Source of the DNA: an uncultured Shewanella sp.
GTDB lineage: Bacteria; Pseudomonadota; Gammaproteobacteria; Enterobacterales; Shewanellaceae
Length of the DNA stretch: 58,731 nt
NCBI RefSeq assembly: GCF_947495455.1
Contig: NZ_CANLZC010000025.1
Coordinates: 1 to 58,731 of the forward strand
Direction of reading: 5' to 3'
Within the stretch, counting starts at the first letter, position 1. Each line of letters begins with the position of its first letter. Made by a program: the position numbers and the translations under genes. The notes below the pieces were generated by a model that was given only the letters and a program-made list of their open reading frames with translations, made no database searches and was not told the origin of the DNA. Shown piece after piece: positions 9,611 through 18,350 of this stretch.

Positions 9611-10785
9611 AAATAGTCATTGATGCAATAAAAATAAGTCAACCTGTTGGGGACTTTTATTATGGAAAAATTAATGCAGAATTACTTTTTAAAATATCAG
9701 AAGCAGATGTTAGACGACTTGAAAGTGAAAGCGAAGAACGTGATGTGGAGAACTATTTGGGAATTCAAAGGCCGCTGAAGAATAATCGAGTTAATGAAAT
9801 AAAAAATTATATTTCTACATTAGATGCAACATTTCCAAATTCAATCATTATTGCCATAAATGAAGAAGGAAGCGTTAATATTTCCTGGGAAGATAATAAG
9901 CTAATAATTGAATTTGATTCAAATGAACAATCTAAAATTGCGAACATATTGGATGGACAACATCGCCTTGCTGGTTTTGATGCAGATAATTTTACTTTTG
10001 AAGATTTTAAAGGAGAAAAGAAAGATTTTGAATTATTGGTAACTATATTTGTAAATGCAAATATGTCAGTTCAAGCTAAAGTTTTTTCTATGGTAAATCA
10101 AAACCAAACTAAAGTAAATAAGAGCTTGGTTTATGATCTGGAATCACTTTCTAAATCCCGTAGTCCATGGAAGACTAGCCATTTAATAGCTGTGTATTTG
10201 AACTCTAAACATGGGTCACCATTTTATCATAGAATTAAAAGATTAGGAGTGAAGTCTAAAAAAGATGAAGTTGAGCCCTTAACTCAGGCTGCATTTGTAG
10301 ATAATCTAGTTAAACTTATTTCTCCTATTCCTCAAGAAGATAGAAATTGTATATTGGGTAAAGATAAAGCTTTTTTTTCATTTAATAATAAGAAATTTAA
10401 GTTTTTTGATGATGAAAGTCTAATCAAATACCCGTTTAGGAAATTATTTTTTGGCAATGAAGATAAATTTATTTTAAAAGTAATTTTTGATTTTTTTATA
10501 GCAGTAGAGTCAGTTTGGCCAAAATCATGGGATAAGTTAAATGTGGCTTCCGTACTCAACAAAACAGTAGGTTTAATTGCGTTGTTTAGATTATTAGGAT
10601 ATATAGTTAAAGATGCCTTAAATAATGATATTGTTACGCTAGAGTTGAAATTCAAACCTATGTATTTCGAAGAAATACTATCGTCATTAGAAATTGATGA
10701 GTCGTATTTTGAAAATTTGGATGCAGTATCAAAATCGAGTAGTCAAATATTTAAAGATTTATCAAATAAGTTGAATAAAAATTAA
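9607..10785 (+). CDS. DGQHR-motif protein, DndB-like paralog
   Basis: This is a 392-residue protein with the DGQHR signature at residues 116-120, inside the context ILDGQHRLAGF that defines the DndB/DGQHR family. It also has the family's N-terminal pattern in which a run of Arg/Asn residues (RPLKNNRVNEI) precedes the motif. It differs strongly from the true DndB encoded at 15029-16141 and sits at the distal end of the restriction operon instead of the modification operon. DGQHR proteins are known as DndB-type regulators and also as poorly studied DNA-associated proteins. A regulator, specificity factor or decoy for the restriction complex are reasonable guesses. The gene is very AT-rich. Confidence 0.8.
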   Translation: MKIVIDAIKISQPVGDFYYGKINAELLFKISEADVRRLESESEERDVENYLGIQRPLKNNRVNEIKNYISTLDATFPNSIIIAINEEGSVNISWEDNKLIIEFDSNEQSKIANILDGQHRLAGFDADNFTFEDFKGEKKDFELLVTIFVNANMSVQAKVFSMVNQNQTKVNKSLVYDLESLSKSRSPWKTSHLIAVYLNSKHGSPFYHRIKRLGVKSKKDEVEPLTQAAFVDNLVKLISPIPQEDRNCILGKDKAFFSFNNKKFKFFDDESLIKYPFRKLFFGNEDKFILKVIFDFFIAVESVWPKSWDKLNVASVLNKTVGLIALFRLLGYIVKDALNNDIVTLELKFKPMYFEEILSSLEIDESYFENLDAVSKSSSQIFKDLSNKLNKN

Positions 10786-10868
10786 AAAAATTATCCATTT
10801 TGTACATATGAACTTCAAGAGTGATTGATAATCAAGGGTTGAAGTTAAAATTATATTATTTGATAGAT

Positions 10869-10894
10869 AGAAAGCACTTTAACAAGTGCTTTCT
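10869..10894. terminator. hairpin terminator between convergent dpt and dnd operons
   Basis: An 11-bp perfect stem (AGAAAGCACTT / AAGTGCTTTCT) surrounds the loop TAAC, with T-rich DNA on the plus-strand side. It lies between the stop of the DGQHR gene and the stop of dndE, where a bidirectional terminator for convergent operons is expected. Confidence 0.75.
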
Positions 10895-10904
10895 TCAACA
10901 TTTT

Positions 10905-11267
10905 TTAAAGCGCATCCGCTAAAGAAACAATACTCTTATAATTCCTGAGCCCCGCTATTCCATCTTCCACATGGGCGGCCCATGCCGACATCAGGGCGCG
11001 GCCTGTTAATGTGGGGTATTTGAGTTTCAATAACTGCTCTGTGACAAGCTGCGTGTCTCCCATCCAAGTGATTTTATCTAAGACGAGTGAGCCATCGAGT
11101 TTTTTATCATTTTCAGCAAGTTCGGCCGCTTGGTAGCTAAAGCCTGATTCAATGGAGCGAAAAAAAGCGATCCGTGATGAGACATTGGGCGCAATGCCTG
11201 TGTATTGCTTTAGCTTTTTCAAATGCTCTTCGGTTTGTTTATTCAGGTTGAGTCGATTTGGTAGCAT
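10905..11267 (-). CDS. dndE: DndE, DNA sulfur modification protein
   Basis: This 120-residue protein is the last gene of the dndBCDE modification operon and has the normal DndE length. DndE is a small protein that binds nicked DNA and is needed for phosphorothioation. The start codon follows the dndD stop with no gap (TAAATG), and the GGAGG ribosome site lies inside the end of dndD, so translation is coupled. Residues such as LTGRALMSAWAAHVEDG near the C-terminus are typical of the family. The call rests on length, sequence pattern and the invariant gene order. Confidence 0.92.
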   Translation of the reverse strand: MLPNRLNLNKQTEEHLKKLKQYTGIAPNVSSRIAFFRSIESGFSYQAAELAENDKKLDGSLVLDKITWMGDTQLVTEQLLKLKYPTLTGRALMSAWAAHVEDGIAGLRNYKSIVSLADAL

Positions 11268-13268
11268 TTATATGGCCTCCTGCATTTTTTGTTCCCAGAA
11301 GTAGCCTTCACGCAAATCTGAGGATCGGCTCTTACTGTCAAAACTTATCTCAAAGGCGTGAGAAATATCATCCCTTAAGAATTCACTGCTAAAATAAGAC
11401 TCGTCAATTTCAGTGTCGGTCGACAGAATAATGACTTGATGACTGGCTTCAGGAAAGTAGTGCTCGATAAGCTTGTCTCTGTGCTTGGAGTCTAAGCGTC
11501 CTAGTGGCGTATCAATAATGATGGGTAGTTTTTTACCTGAAGTTTTGCCTAAGGCTTCAAGAATGGATATGGCATAAATTTGTTTTTCTCCTGCAGATAG
11601 GCTTTTACGACTGATAATTTGCTTATTGTTGTCGATAAGCTCTACATCAAAACTGTGGGGATTAATCTGCGCGGATAACTGTAAATCTTCTTTTCGAGCT
11701 AATTTTTGGTAGCTTTTGATAAACTCGCTTTCAAGTTGTTTAACTCGTACTGCGGTTAAGCGTTCACTGAAATCGGCTAATAGTGCATGGGTATTTTGAG
11801 CATGAATGATTGAAGCTTCTGCGGTAGAGGCGACTTTATGCTTATCATGCAGTTTTTGTACTTTTCTTGCATAGTCAATGGCTTCTCTGTATCGGCGCTT
11901 GGCTTCTTCAGTGGTAGTCCTATGCTCTAAAATGGCAGCAGTCCGTTGGCTGTTTAATGTCTTTATTTGTTCAAGATGAGTTTCAAGTTGTTCTTGCTCT
12001 GGGGCTCTGGCTATATTGATGGAAATTGCATCGATTTGTTCTTCAACTTGTTGTAGGCGTTGACGTGCTTCTTCAAAGCGTGAGTAAGAGGTCGTTGCGA
12101 GACTTTGGCTTTGCGATTTGATGAGATCATATTCTCTATCGGACAAATCCAATAGGATATCTGTTTTAGCTTGCTTTGTTTCTCGTTCACGTAAACACGT
12201 TTTAATCGTCTCGATAGCGACAAATGAGTCGGTTAAGTTCAATGAGAGTTGTTGTGCAAGCTCAGACATAAAGCCGTTAAGTTCATGATTGAAGTGAGCT
12301 GCTTGTTTGGCTTTTTTCTCTGTATCGAGTTGATCCAGTAAGCCTTGTATGGCTTTAGGGGCTAAGCTGAAGGGGAGGTTTCCTTCAATTTCGGTGCGTA
12401 ATGTTTTTTCTAACTCTTTTCGCTCAGCTTCTAAAGCAAGTTGGTGCACTTTTTCTTGTTCACGACTTTGGGCCCACGCACCACCACGGGATGAAAGATC
12501 GAGTTCTTTTTTCTCGATATCCTTACCCAGTAATTCGATTTTTGCACGGCAAAGGGAAGCCTGATTACTGAAAGTGAGTGCAGCATGCTCAGCATCGACT
12601 CGTTGCTTCTCTAGTTTATCTATTTGACTCTTGATGTTATCTGGCATAGCGGCAGCGTCGTGACGTTTTAGGTAAATGGCCAGATCGCTCCTTAGGCGTT
12701 CAGCAACATCAATCCCCAACAAGCGTCTGACGGCAGTTTGCAGTACTTCACCAGAATCATCTTCGGCAAGCTCGGCAATTTTTTCGCCGTCAAAGAAGAA
12801 TAAATCAGCGATCCCCGGTGGGATTAATTCATTAAGGAAGCTCTGACATTGATCGTAACTCATGCTTGTCATTTCGACGTTGTCTTGCTCAAGGATCAAT
12901 TTGTCTTTTTGACCACGTTTCCAACCTCGAGTGACACAATATTCGTTTTCAATACCATTGTGACTATGTGTGAAGATAAGTTGAATCGAGGTATTGTTTG
13001 CACAAGGCTCAATACCTTTATGAATGAGGGCATCAAGTTGTGCTTGGTATTCGGTAGCATTCATTGCACGGCCAAATGCGGTGCGGCCATAAAGTGCGAC
13101 GCGCACAGCGGATAAAATAGAGGTTTTACCTGCACCGTTTAAGCCGCCAAACAGCACGATGGGGGCGGCAGCTGATCGGAATTGATTTTGTACTCTCGGT
13201 TCTAAATCGATTTCATGAACGCCGCGAAATACACGAAAATTATTGATGACCAAGCTCTTAATTATCAT
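11268..13268 (-). CDS. dndD: DndD, SMC/Rad50-like ATPase of DNA sulfur modification
   Basis: The 666-residue ATPase is built like Rad50. It has a Walker A loop (GLNGAGKT, residues 42-49), a long central region of mostly heptad-like helices (about 190-520), an ABC signature (LSAGEKQ, near residue 557) and a Walker B (IIIDTP, about 583-588) followed by the D-loop GRLDSKHR. DndD supplies ATPase activity, and probably DNA remodelling or nicking, during sulfur insertion. The gene starts one base after dndC ends and abuts dndE. All catalytic motifs are intact, so the modification half looks functional. Confidence 0.95.
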   Translation of the reverse strand: MIIKSLVINNFRVFRGVHEIDLEPRVQNQFRSAAAPIVLFGGLNGAGKTSILSAVRVALYGRTAFGRAMNATEYQAQLDALIHKGIEPCANNTSIQLIFTHSHNGIENEYCVTRGWKRGQKDKLILEQDNVEMTSMSYDQCQSFLNELIPPGIADLFFFDGEKIAELAEDDSGEVLQTAVRRLLGIDVAERLRSDLAIYLKRHDAAAMPDNIKSQIDKLEKQRVDAEHAALTFSNQASLCRAKIELLGKDIEKKELDLSSRGGAWAQSREQEKVHQLALEAERKELEKTLRTEIEGNLPFSLAPKAIQGLLDQLDTEKKAKQAAHFNHELNGFMSELAQQLSLNLTDSFVAIETIKTCLRERETKQAKTDILLDLSDREYDLIKSQSQSLATTSYSRFEEARQRLQQVEEQIDAISINIARAPEQEQLETHLEQIKTLNSQRTAAILEHRTTTEEAKRRYREAIDYARKVQKLHDKHKVASTAEASIIHAQNTHALLADFSERLTAVRVKQLESEFIKSYQKLARKEDLQLSAQINPHSFDVELIDNNKQIISRKSLSAGEKQIYAISILEALGKTSGKKLPIIIDTPLGRLDSKHRDKLIEHYFPEASHQVIILSTDTEIDESYFSSEFLRDDISHAFEISFDSKSRSSDLREGYFWEQKMQEAI

Positions 13269-13269
13269 T

Positions 13270-15036
13270 TTAGTATTCTACCTTGGCTTGTTTATCCAGT
13301 GTCAGGATTTCGGTTTCGTATTTAGCGATTTGATCTTTATGGATATCGAATGCTGATTTACTTTGAAGTTCACTGTGTTTGGCTTTTATATCTTCAAGGC
13401 TGCCCCAATCTTGTCTCAACAGTGTGCCGAGTTTGTCGAATACGCCTGTACGTCGACTTAGGCCTTCAAGGGATAATTCAAGATCGAGTAACTTTTGAAC
13501 CATTTCAGGTGCCACATCGTGCTGTTCACTGAGTTCTTGTAAAATTTGTGCTTCGACTGCTCCGAAATGGTTATTATCATTAACAACCCAGTTAAGATCA
13601 TGGCCGAATATGTCACGATATATTTGAGGTAGTGAATCAGCCCAATCGGGTTCGTTAGGATCGTTTAACCATTCTTGTCGTATAGCATGTAGCTCTGGCT
13701 CAGTTATTAAGGTGACGGAATAGCCATCTTGATTAAACATTTTCTGTTGAACCAATAATTCTGTTAACCATTCTTTTCGATATTTGAGCCAATATGGGCC
13801 GGGAACATGTGCTCGCTCGGCAGTTAGCTCTTGTCCTTCTTTTACACGTTGATAATTGACTCGTCCTTGGCGACGTTTATAGTTTCTAAATATGTCTTTA
13901 TTTGCGGGGATGTTAGTTTCTGCCAGTTTATTTCTAAAAGTCAGTAAGGGCTGCATCCACTCTTCGCCATTTTTAATAAGACTTTCCATTGCGCGATCTT
14001 TTGTGACCACAGTACATGTCCAACAGCCGAAGCGTGAATTACCGCATGAAGGGGTACTGTCATCAATAACCATTGGGCACTCGCCTTGATCTGAAGAATC
14101 TTTATAAAGGTTCCACAAGGTAAGATTTTTCGTTCCCCAAGGGTTTTGCCATTCTAAATCATACTCATCAGCCCATTTCTTCCCGATCCCCATAGGTGAA
14201 ATAGTCACTTCTAAGCTACATAAGCGTATGAGCTTCCAGACATCATCCATACTCCAAGTGTCAATTGGGGTATAAATAAAAGCATTAGAAAGAGTGGTAT
14301 GACGTGCCAGTCGAGTATTTTCAATTTTGTGCTTGGCAATGACTTGAGCACGAGAAGCACTTTCTTGGCTTCTTGAGCCTAAAATAACAATGACTTCATC
14401 ATGTTGGGACACCTTATCTTTGATAAAATCACTGACAGGATCGATTTTCATTCGCTCTGTACACCAACGAAAACTTTGAGTTGGAGCGGGGTAGCCTTTA
14501 CCTAACAGGCATGCCCAAAAACTTTGGTCGGGTTTTGGCAGAACTTTATGTGTCGTAATGGGCAGGCCATCGCGCTTCGCTTGATTGCCAATGCTTTCAA
14601 GTGAGCGATTAACATGATCGACAACAAGAGGCGTTTCAACTAAGGTGTCGGATGCAACAACATAAATAGGCTTAACTCGCTTGCTTTCATCTAACGATAA
14701 CATGGCTAAATAAATAAGAGACACGACTGCGGAGGAGTCTTTCCCTCCACTATAGCCTATGACCCAAGGTCGATTATCGGCGCAATAGACGTTTTGTACA
14801 TCATCGATAAAATGTTTGAGTTGAAACCCTTGATGATCTTTTTCTTCTCGTAAAAGATCGCGACATAAGTTAATACTGACGGGATGCTTTAATGTATCAT
14901 CGAGTTGATCGTATTTATTCAATTCAAGTGGAAGTTTTTCACTATTTTTGTATCGCTTGAAACCAGCAAAGAATTCATTTTGTATGTATTCATTTTGCTC
15001 ATCGTCTAGCGCACCGGCTTGGAATAACTCAGCCAT
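13270..15036 (-). CDS. dndC: DndC, PAPS-reductase-like sulfur transferase
   Basis: DndC activates the DNA backbone for sulfur transfer. It is an ATP pyrophosphatase of the PAPS reductase fold that carries an iron-sulfur cluster. With the ATG at 15036 the protein has 588 residues. The PP-loop SGGKDS lies at 96-101, and the conserved cysteines (C320, C331, C338, C341) lie around CGNSRFGCWTC. I prefer this ATG over the upstream one at 15081 because GAGG precedes it and it overlaps the dndB stop by only 8 nt. No dndA cysteine desulfurase is present; a housekeeping IscS must supply sulfur, as in many dnd clusters. Confidence 0.95.
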   Translation of the reverse strand: MAELFQAGALDDEQNEYIQNEFFAGFKRYKNSEKLPLELNKYDQLDDTLKHPVSINLCRDLLREEKDHQGFQLKHFIDDVQNVYCADNRPWVIGYSGGKDSSAVVSLIYLAMLSLDESKRVKPIYVVASDTLVETPLVVDHVNRSLESIGNQAKRDGLPITTHKVLPKPDQSFWACLLGKGYPAPTQSFRWCTERMKIDPVSDFIKDKVSQHDEVIVILGSRSQESASRAQVIAKHKIENTRLARHTTLSNAFIYTPIDTWSMDDVWKLIRLCSLEVTISPMGIGKKWADEYDLEWQNPWGTKNLTLWNLYKDSSDQGECPMVIDDSTPSCGNSRFGCWTCTVVTKDRAMESLIKNGEEWMQPLLTFRNKLAETNIPANKDIFRNYKRRQGRVNYQRVKEGQELTAERAHVPGPYWLKYRKEWLTELLVQQKMFNQDGYSVTLITEPELHAIRQEWLNDPNEPDWADSLPQIYRDIFGHDLNWVVNDNNHFGAVEAQILQELSEQHDVAPEMVQKLLDLELSLEGLSRRTGVFDKLGTLLRQDWGSLEDIKAKHSELQSKSAFDIHKDQIAKYETEILTLDKQAKVEY

Positions 15037-16141
15037 TAGATGCCTCACTACTGCTGGAAATATATTGATTTTCGAGGGCACGCTCTTCAGGCGTTAACGA
15101 AAGTGATAAGGTGTGTTTCAGTGCATTGGTGGTTAGCATAATATTGGTAGCGGCTTTACTTAATTTACCGTGCTGCATACTGCGATGTGCCCATGTTGGA
15201 TTGGTCTTTCGCCAATCGATCTTTTTTAACTGCTTGATCGTTTCTTGCCATTCATTAGGCTGAGCGGTAAGCAATGAGCATCCTAATGCACCTAAAGCGT
15301 GTAGACCCACACCATGTGCATGCACGTATTCTTGTCTAAATTGCGAAGGCGCTAACTCTTTATTAATGACCATTTGCCATTCTGGCGTTGCTTGGTAGAC
15401 TGCTTGCCAGTATTGAGTCGCTAATTGCTTTTCTTCTTCGGTAAAGCCGTCTTTCATTCCTTTACCCAGTAGTGCTCTATTAGCTTGTTTTAAGCTACTT
15501 AAGGTAAAGAGTTTACCGCTTTTAGAGCTGATACTGGATTTTTCCATTTCGGTATAGCCTTCAAAGGGCTTAATGCTGAGTGCAAGATAACGTGCGAGCT
15601 CTGAGCTTTCGTCTCTATTATCATAAAGTGCGGCTAAAGAGGGGCTAGGTTTAACGGCATATTTATTGAGATCGGCAAACATTTGTTGACTGCGAGTAAG
15701 CCCTTCATCGACAAAAAAGAGCACGGGAATATTATCATAAGCGAGTTCAGGTCGTTCTTTAAGTGCTGCTTCAATGGCTGCTCGTCTGTGTTGACCATCG
15801 TTAATCAGGATCTGTGCGTCCATGGGCACTTTTAACGTGCCTAAGTTTGGCGTTTCCATGTGTTCACTTTCTTCAAATAAAACACTTGAGGCGACAGAGA
15901 CTGTGAGCGCAGAAAAAACATAGTCGTTGGGATTTTCGACTAAATAACGCACCATTTCAGGTATGCGTGATTTATTGAGTTGCCGTTGCGCTCGTAATTC
16001 AGGTGGCACTTCCTCTTCATCAAACACAAAAATTTTAGGAATAGTGCTTAAAGGACAAGTTGCGATATAGAAGGGCTTCCCTGCTTGAATACCTCGAACG
16101 GCGGGGAATGAAAAACAATAACCATCTTGTGCATTTTTCAT
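15029..16141 (-). CDS. dndB: DndB, DGQHR-family regulator of DNA sulfur modification
   Basis: This 370-residue protein has the family signature DGQHR at residues 115-119 (ILINDGQHRRAA). DndB is not essential for phosphorothioation; it is known as a transcriptional repressor of the dnd operon in some hosts and it influences modification frequency. As first gene of dndBCDE it overlaps dndC by 8 nt. A perfect inverted repeat over the presumed promoter just upstream would suit autoregulation. A second, divergent DGQHR protein is encoded at the end of the facing dpt operon. Confidence 0.93.
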   Translation of the reverse strand: MKNAQDGYCFSFPAVRGIQAGKPFYIATCPLSTIPKIFVFDEEEVPPELRAQRQLNKSRIPEMVRYLVENPNDYVFSALTVSVASSVLFEESEHMETPNLGTLKVPMDAQILINDGQHRRAAIEAALKERPELAYDNIPVLFFVDEGLTRSQQMFADLNKYAVKPSPSLAALYDNRDESSELARYLALSIKPFEGYTEMEKSSISSKSGKLFTLSSLKQANRALLGKGMKDGFTEEEKQLATQYWQAVYQATPEWQMVINKELAPSQFRQEYVHAHGVGLHALGALGCSLLTAQPNEWQETIKQLKKIDWRKTNPTWAHRSMQHGKLSKAATNIMLTTNALKHTLSLSLTPEERALENQYISSSSEASNG

Positions 16142-16172
16142 GGGAAAAATCTAAACGTGAACTGTAGTACTA

Positions 16173-16200
16173 ATTATAACGTACTAACGTTAATTTTTCA
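16173..16200 (-). promoter_or_regulatory. predicted promoter of dndBCDE
   Basis: Reading the minus strand, a perfect TATAAT box (16178-16173) is preceded by TGAAAA (16200-16195) with a 16-bp spacer, about 30 bp upstream of the dndB start codon. The -10 is ideal and the -35 is weak, which is common for regulated promoters. The -35 falls inside the proximal arm of the inverted repeat at 16193-16229. Confidence 0.6.
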
Positions 16201-16229
16201 CGTTATTACTGGTTTTGAACGTGAAAAAT
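16193..16229. promoter_or_regulatory. candidate operator, 12-bp inverted repeat upstream of dndB
   Basis: ATTTTTCACGTT (16193-16204) and AACGTGAAAAAT (16218-16229) are perfect inverted copies 13 bp apart. A third AACGTGA lies at 16154-16160, between the promoter and dndB. The proximal arm covers the predicted -35 box. This layout suits a repressor bound as a dimer; DndB itself is the natural candidate, from what is known of DndB in other hosts. Confidence 0.6.
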
Positions 16230-16310
16230 ATGGTCAAGTAGGAATAATATTCTAAATGATAATAAAATGTAATGCATTAAGGTTAATGGATTATTTCTTT
16301 TATATTAGTG

Positions 16311-18350
16311 CTACTCCAACCGATAAAATCGATACCCTCGGACTTCCAGTCCTCTGTTTTTTAAACTCGCTTTGACTTGGTTGAGTGTATTTGGCTTTTC
16401 TTGCTGCTCAAAAATACCTTCTTTATACAGTCGCTTATCGAAGCTTTTTTGCTTTTTATAATCATCAAATATCTCGTTAAGATACTGGCTTTTGTAAATC
16501 AGCGGTGGTCTGTGATCAGTGTCGATGTAGTCGAAAAAATCAATATCCAGTTGCCACATTTTCACTTTTATACGTTCACGTAAAACGGGTAGGGGACTGG
16601 TATTAAAGTTATCGTACCCCATAAAACTCACTTTACCTGACGTGATGTGAATTTTGACTAAATCAATCTCATCAAGTTCGCCATAAAGTTGAATGGCTGC
16701 CCCGACATAGACTCTTAATAATGCGGGTAACTTATCAATAAAGTGTTTGTGAAGCTCCAGTGAGTGATCTGGATTCATTTTACTGGCAGGTAAATCCTTA
16801 TGTGCTTGAAGGCAGGCTTGTTTGATGAGCTCTGTATCGGCGATGGAAAATAATAAGTGTTTTGCTTCAGTAATGGCTACTTTATAAGTACCAAAAAAGA
16901 CTTTGATATCGCGTTTTTGCTCATCAGGTAAACGTTGATAGCCTTTGTGTTGCTCAAATTGGCTTAGCGCAAAATAGACGAGTAAATCTTCGCGGCGAAA
17001 TGAGGCGGCGCAATTGAAGTTTATTTTGGCTTGCTCATCTTGTACTTGAAGTAATAAAGCAAAGGCTTTCTTGGCGTTATCGCATACAACTTTGAGTGCC
17101 TCCATATCAGCGAACTCTTCATTAATAGGCAGTCTTCCGAGTGCTAGACACCGTTCCCAAAAAGCATTGAGCAGAGGTTTATATTGAGTGAATAGTAGCT
17201 GTGCTTGTATGTTGCTGGTGGGAGTAGGGTGGGTAATTTGTTGCCATTGGTGATGACGTTTATGGCGACTGGCTAAAAAACGCTGCTCTTCAATTTTGTC
17301 GCGAAATATATAATAAATACCGGGTGCTATCGCGATAGCATTTTCATCTAAAACACGTTCAATATAGCCTTTTAGCTCTGCTTGGGCATAGTATTTTTGA
17401 AAGGTATTACGTGAGGTGATAACACCGTCTTTATAGGGCTTAAATTGATTAATATAAGTCTCATTAGCGAGCATGGCTGAGACGACTAAGAGTTTTTGAG
17501 TGAGCGCCCATGCTTCCAGTAATGCTTCACTGCGTTCAGTTTGATCTTCAATAACGTTAATAATAAAACCGAGATTAACTAGATCGGAACTGACTTTTTC
17601 TGCATCGGGTTGAAAATTAGGATCCCAGCCTAATGCATCGAGACCATGTGCTTGTAATTCGGTGAGATCGCCTCCTTGCCCGCAACCATAATCAAACAAA
17701 CTGAAGTCACCGTTTAAGAACCCTTGTTTGGCTAATTGTTTCATAGGGGCACTGAGTTCATGTCTAACTATGGCGGTTTTATGTCTATCGATACTGGTTT
17801 TGAACTCAGCACTAGTGATATCACTGGCCTCATTTGAGCGTTTGAAGAGTCGACCTTCAATGAGTTGGTAACCTTTTTTATTGATGATCTTCTCCCAAGA
17901 TTGTTTGAAACCAATTATGCGAGTATTTTCATATAACCCTGCTTCTTCACCTTCTTGTGTGAGCGTTTTAAAATGAAGATAGCTTGGATGAGAGCTTGGG
18001 ATCATGGTTTCTTTACGGTGTAATATGGGCGGATTTTCAAAGGCTTGGTATTGAGTTATACGATGAGACAATTTATTGAGATCGATAGTGACACTTTGAG
18101 TGAGTGCTGGGTATGATTCATCAAAAAAATCAGGGTAAGATAATAAAGATAATTTGAAATTATTTTTACTGAGTTTGGCTACATGCCATTGTTCTGCATC
18201 AATGTTTAGGGCTTTGCCAACAGCAATAATAAATTGGGTCAATTCTGGTTTTAGCGAATCAAAAGCAATTTTATGGACATAATGGGCATCAGGGAGTTTT
18301 TTCCCTAGAGGCATGGCGAGTACCAATTGTTTGAATTTATCCGCATCCAT
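16311..18350 (-). CDS. DNA phosphorothioation-associated putative methyltransferase
   Basis: The 679-residue protein belongs to the uncharacterised methyltransferase family that travels with dnd clusters. A class I SAM-binding motif (FDYGCGQGGDL) lies at about residues 214-224. The N-terminal 200 residues and the long C-terminal half (including many Tyr, Lys and Phe residues) have no motif I can assign. The ATG at 18350 is preferred because AAAGGA stands 8 nt before it; an in-frame upstream start at 18368 would add six residues. It lies upstream of dndB on the same strand, separated by about 170 bp that carry a separate promoter. The substrate is unknown; modification of DNA in step with sulfur marks is an inference. 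Confidence 0.85.
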   Translation of the reverse strand: MDADKFKQLVLAMPLGKKLPDAHYVHKIAFDSLKPELTQFIIAVGKALNIDAEQWHVAKLSKNNFKLSLLSYPDFFDESYPALTQSVTIDLNKLSHRITQYQAFENPPILHRKETMIPSSHPSYLHFKTLTQEGEEAGLYENTRIIGFKQSWEKIINKKGYQLIEGRLFKRSNEASDITSAEFKTSIDRHKTAIVRHELSAPMKQLAKQGFLNGDFSLFDYGCGQGGDLTELQAHGLDALGWDPNFQPDAEKVSSDLVNLGFIINVIEDQTERSEALLEAWALTQKLLVVSAMLANETYINQFKPYKDGVITSRNTFQKYYAQAELKGYIERVLDENAIAIAPGIYYIFRDKIEEQRFLASRHKRHHQWQQITHPTPTSNIQAQLLFTQYKPLLNAFWERCLALGRLPINEEFADMEALKVVCDNAKKAFALLLQVQDEQAKINFNCAASFRREDLLVYFALSQFEQHKGYQRLPDEQKRDIKVFFGTYKVAITEAKHLLFSIADTELIKQACLQAHKDLPASKMNPDHSLELHKHFIDKLPALLRVYVGAAIQLYGELDEIDLVKIHITSGKVSFMGYDNFNTSPLPVLRERIKVKMWQLDIDFFDYIDTDHRPPLIYKSQYLNEIFDDYKKQKSFDKRLYKEGIFEQQEKPNTLNQVKASLKNRGLEVRGYRFYRLE

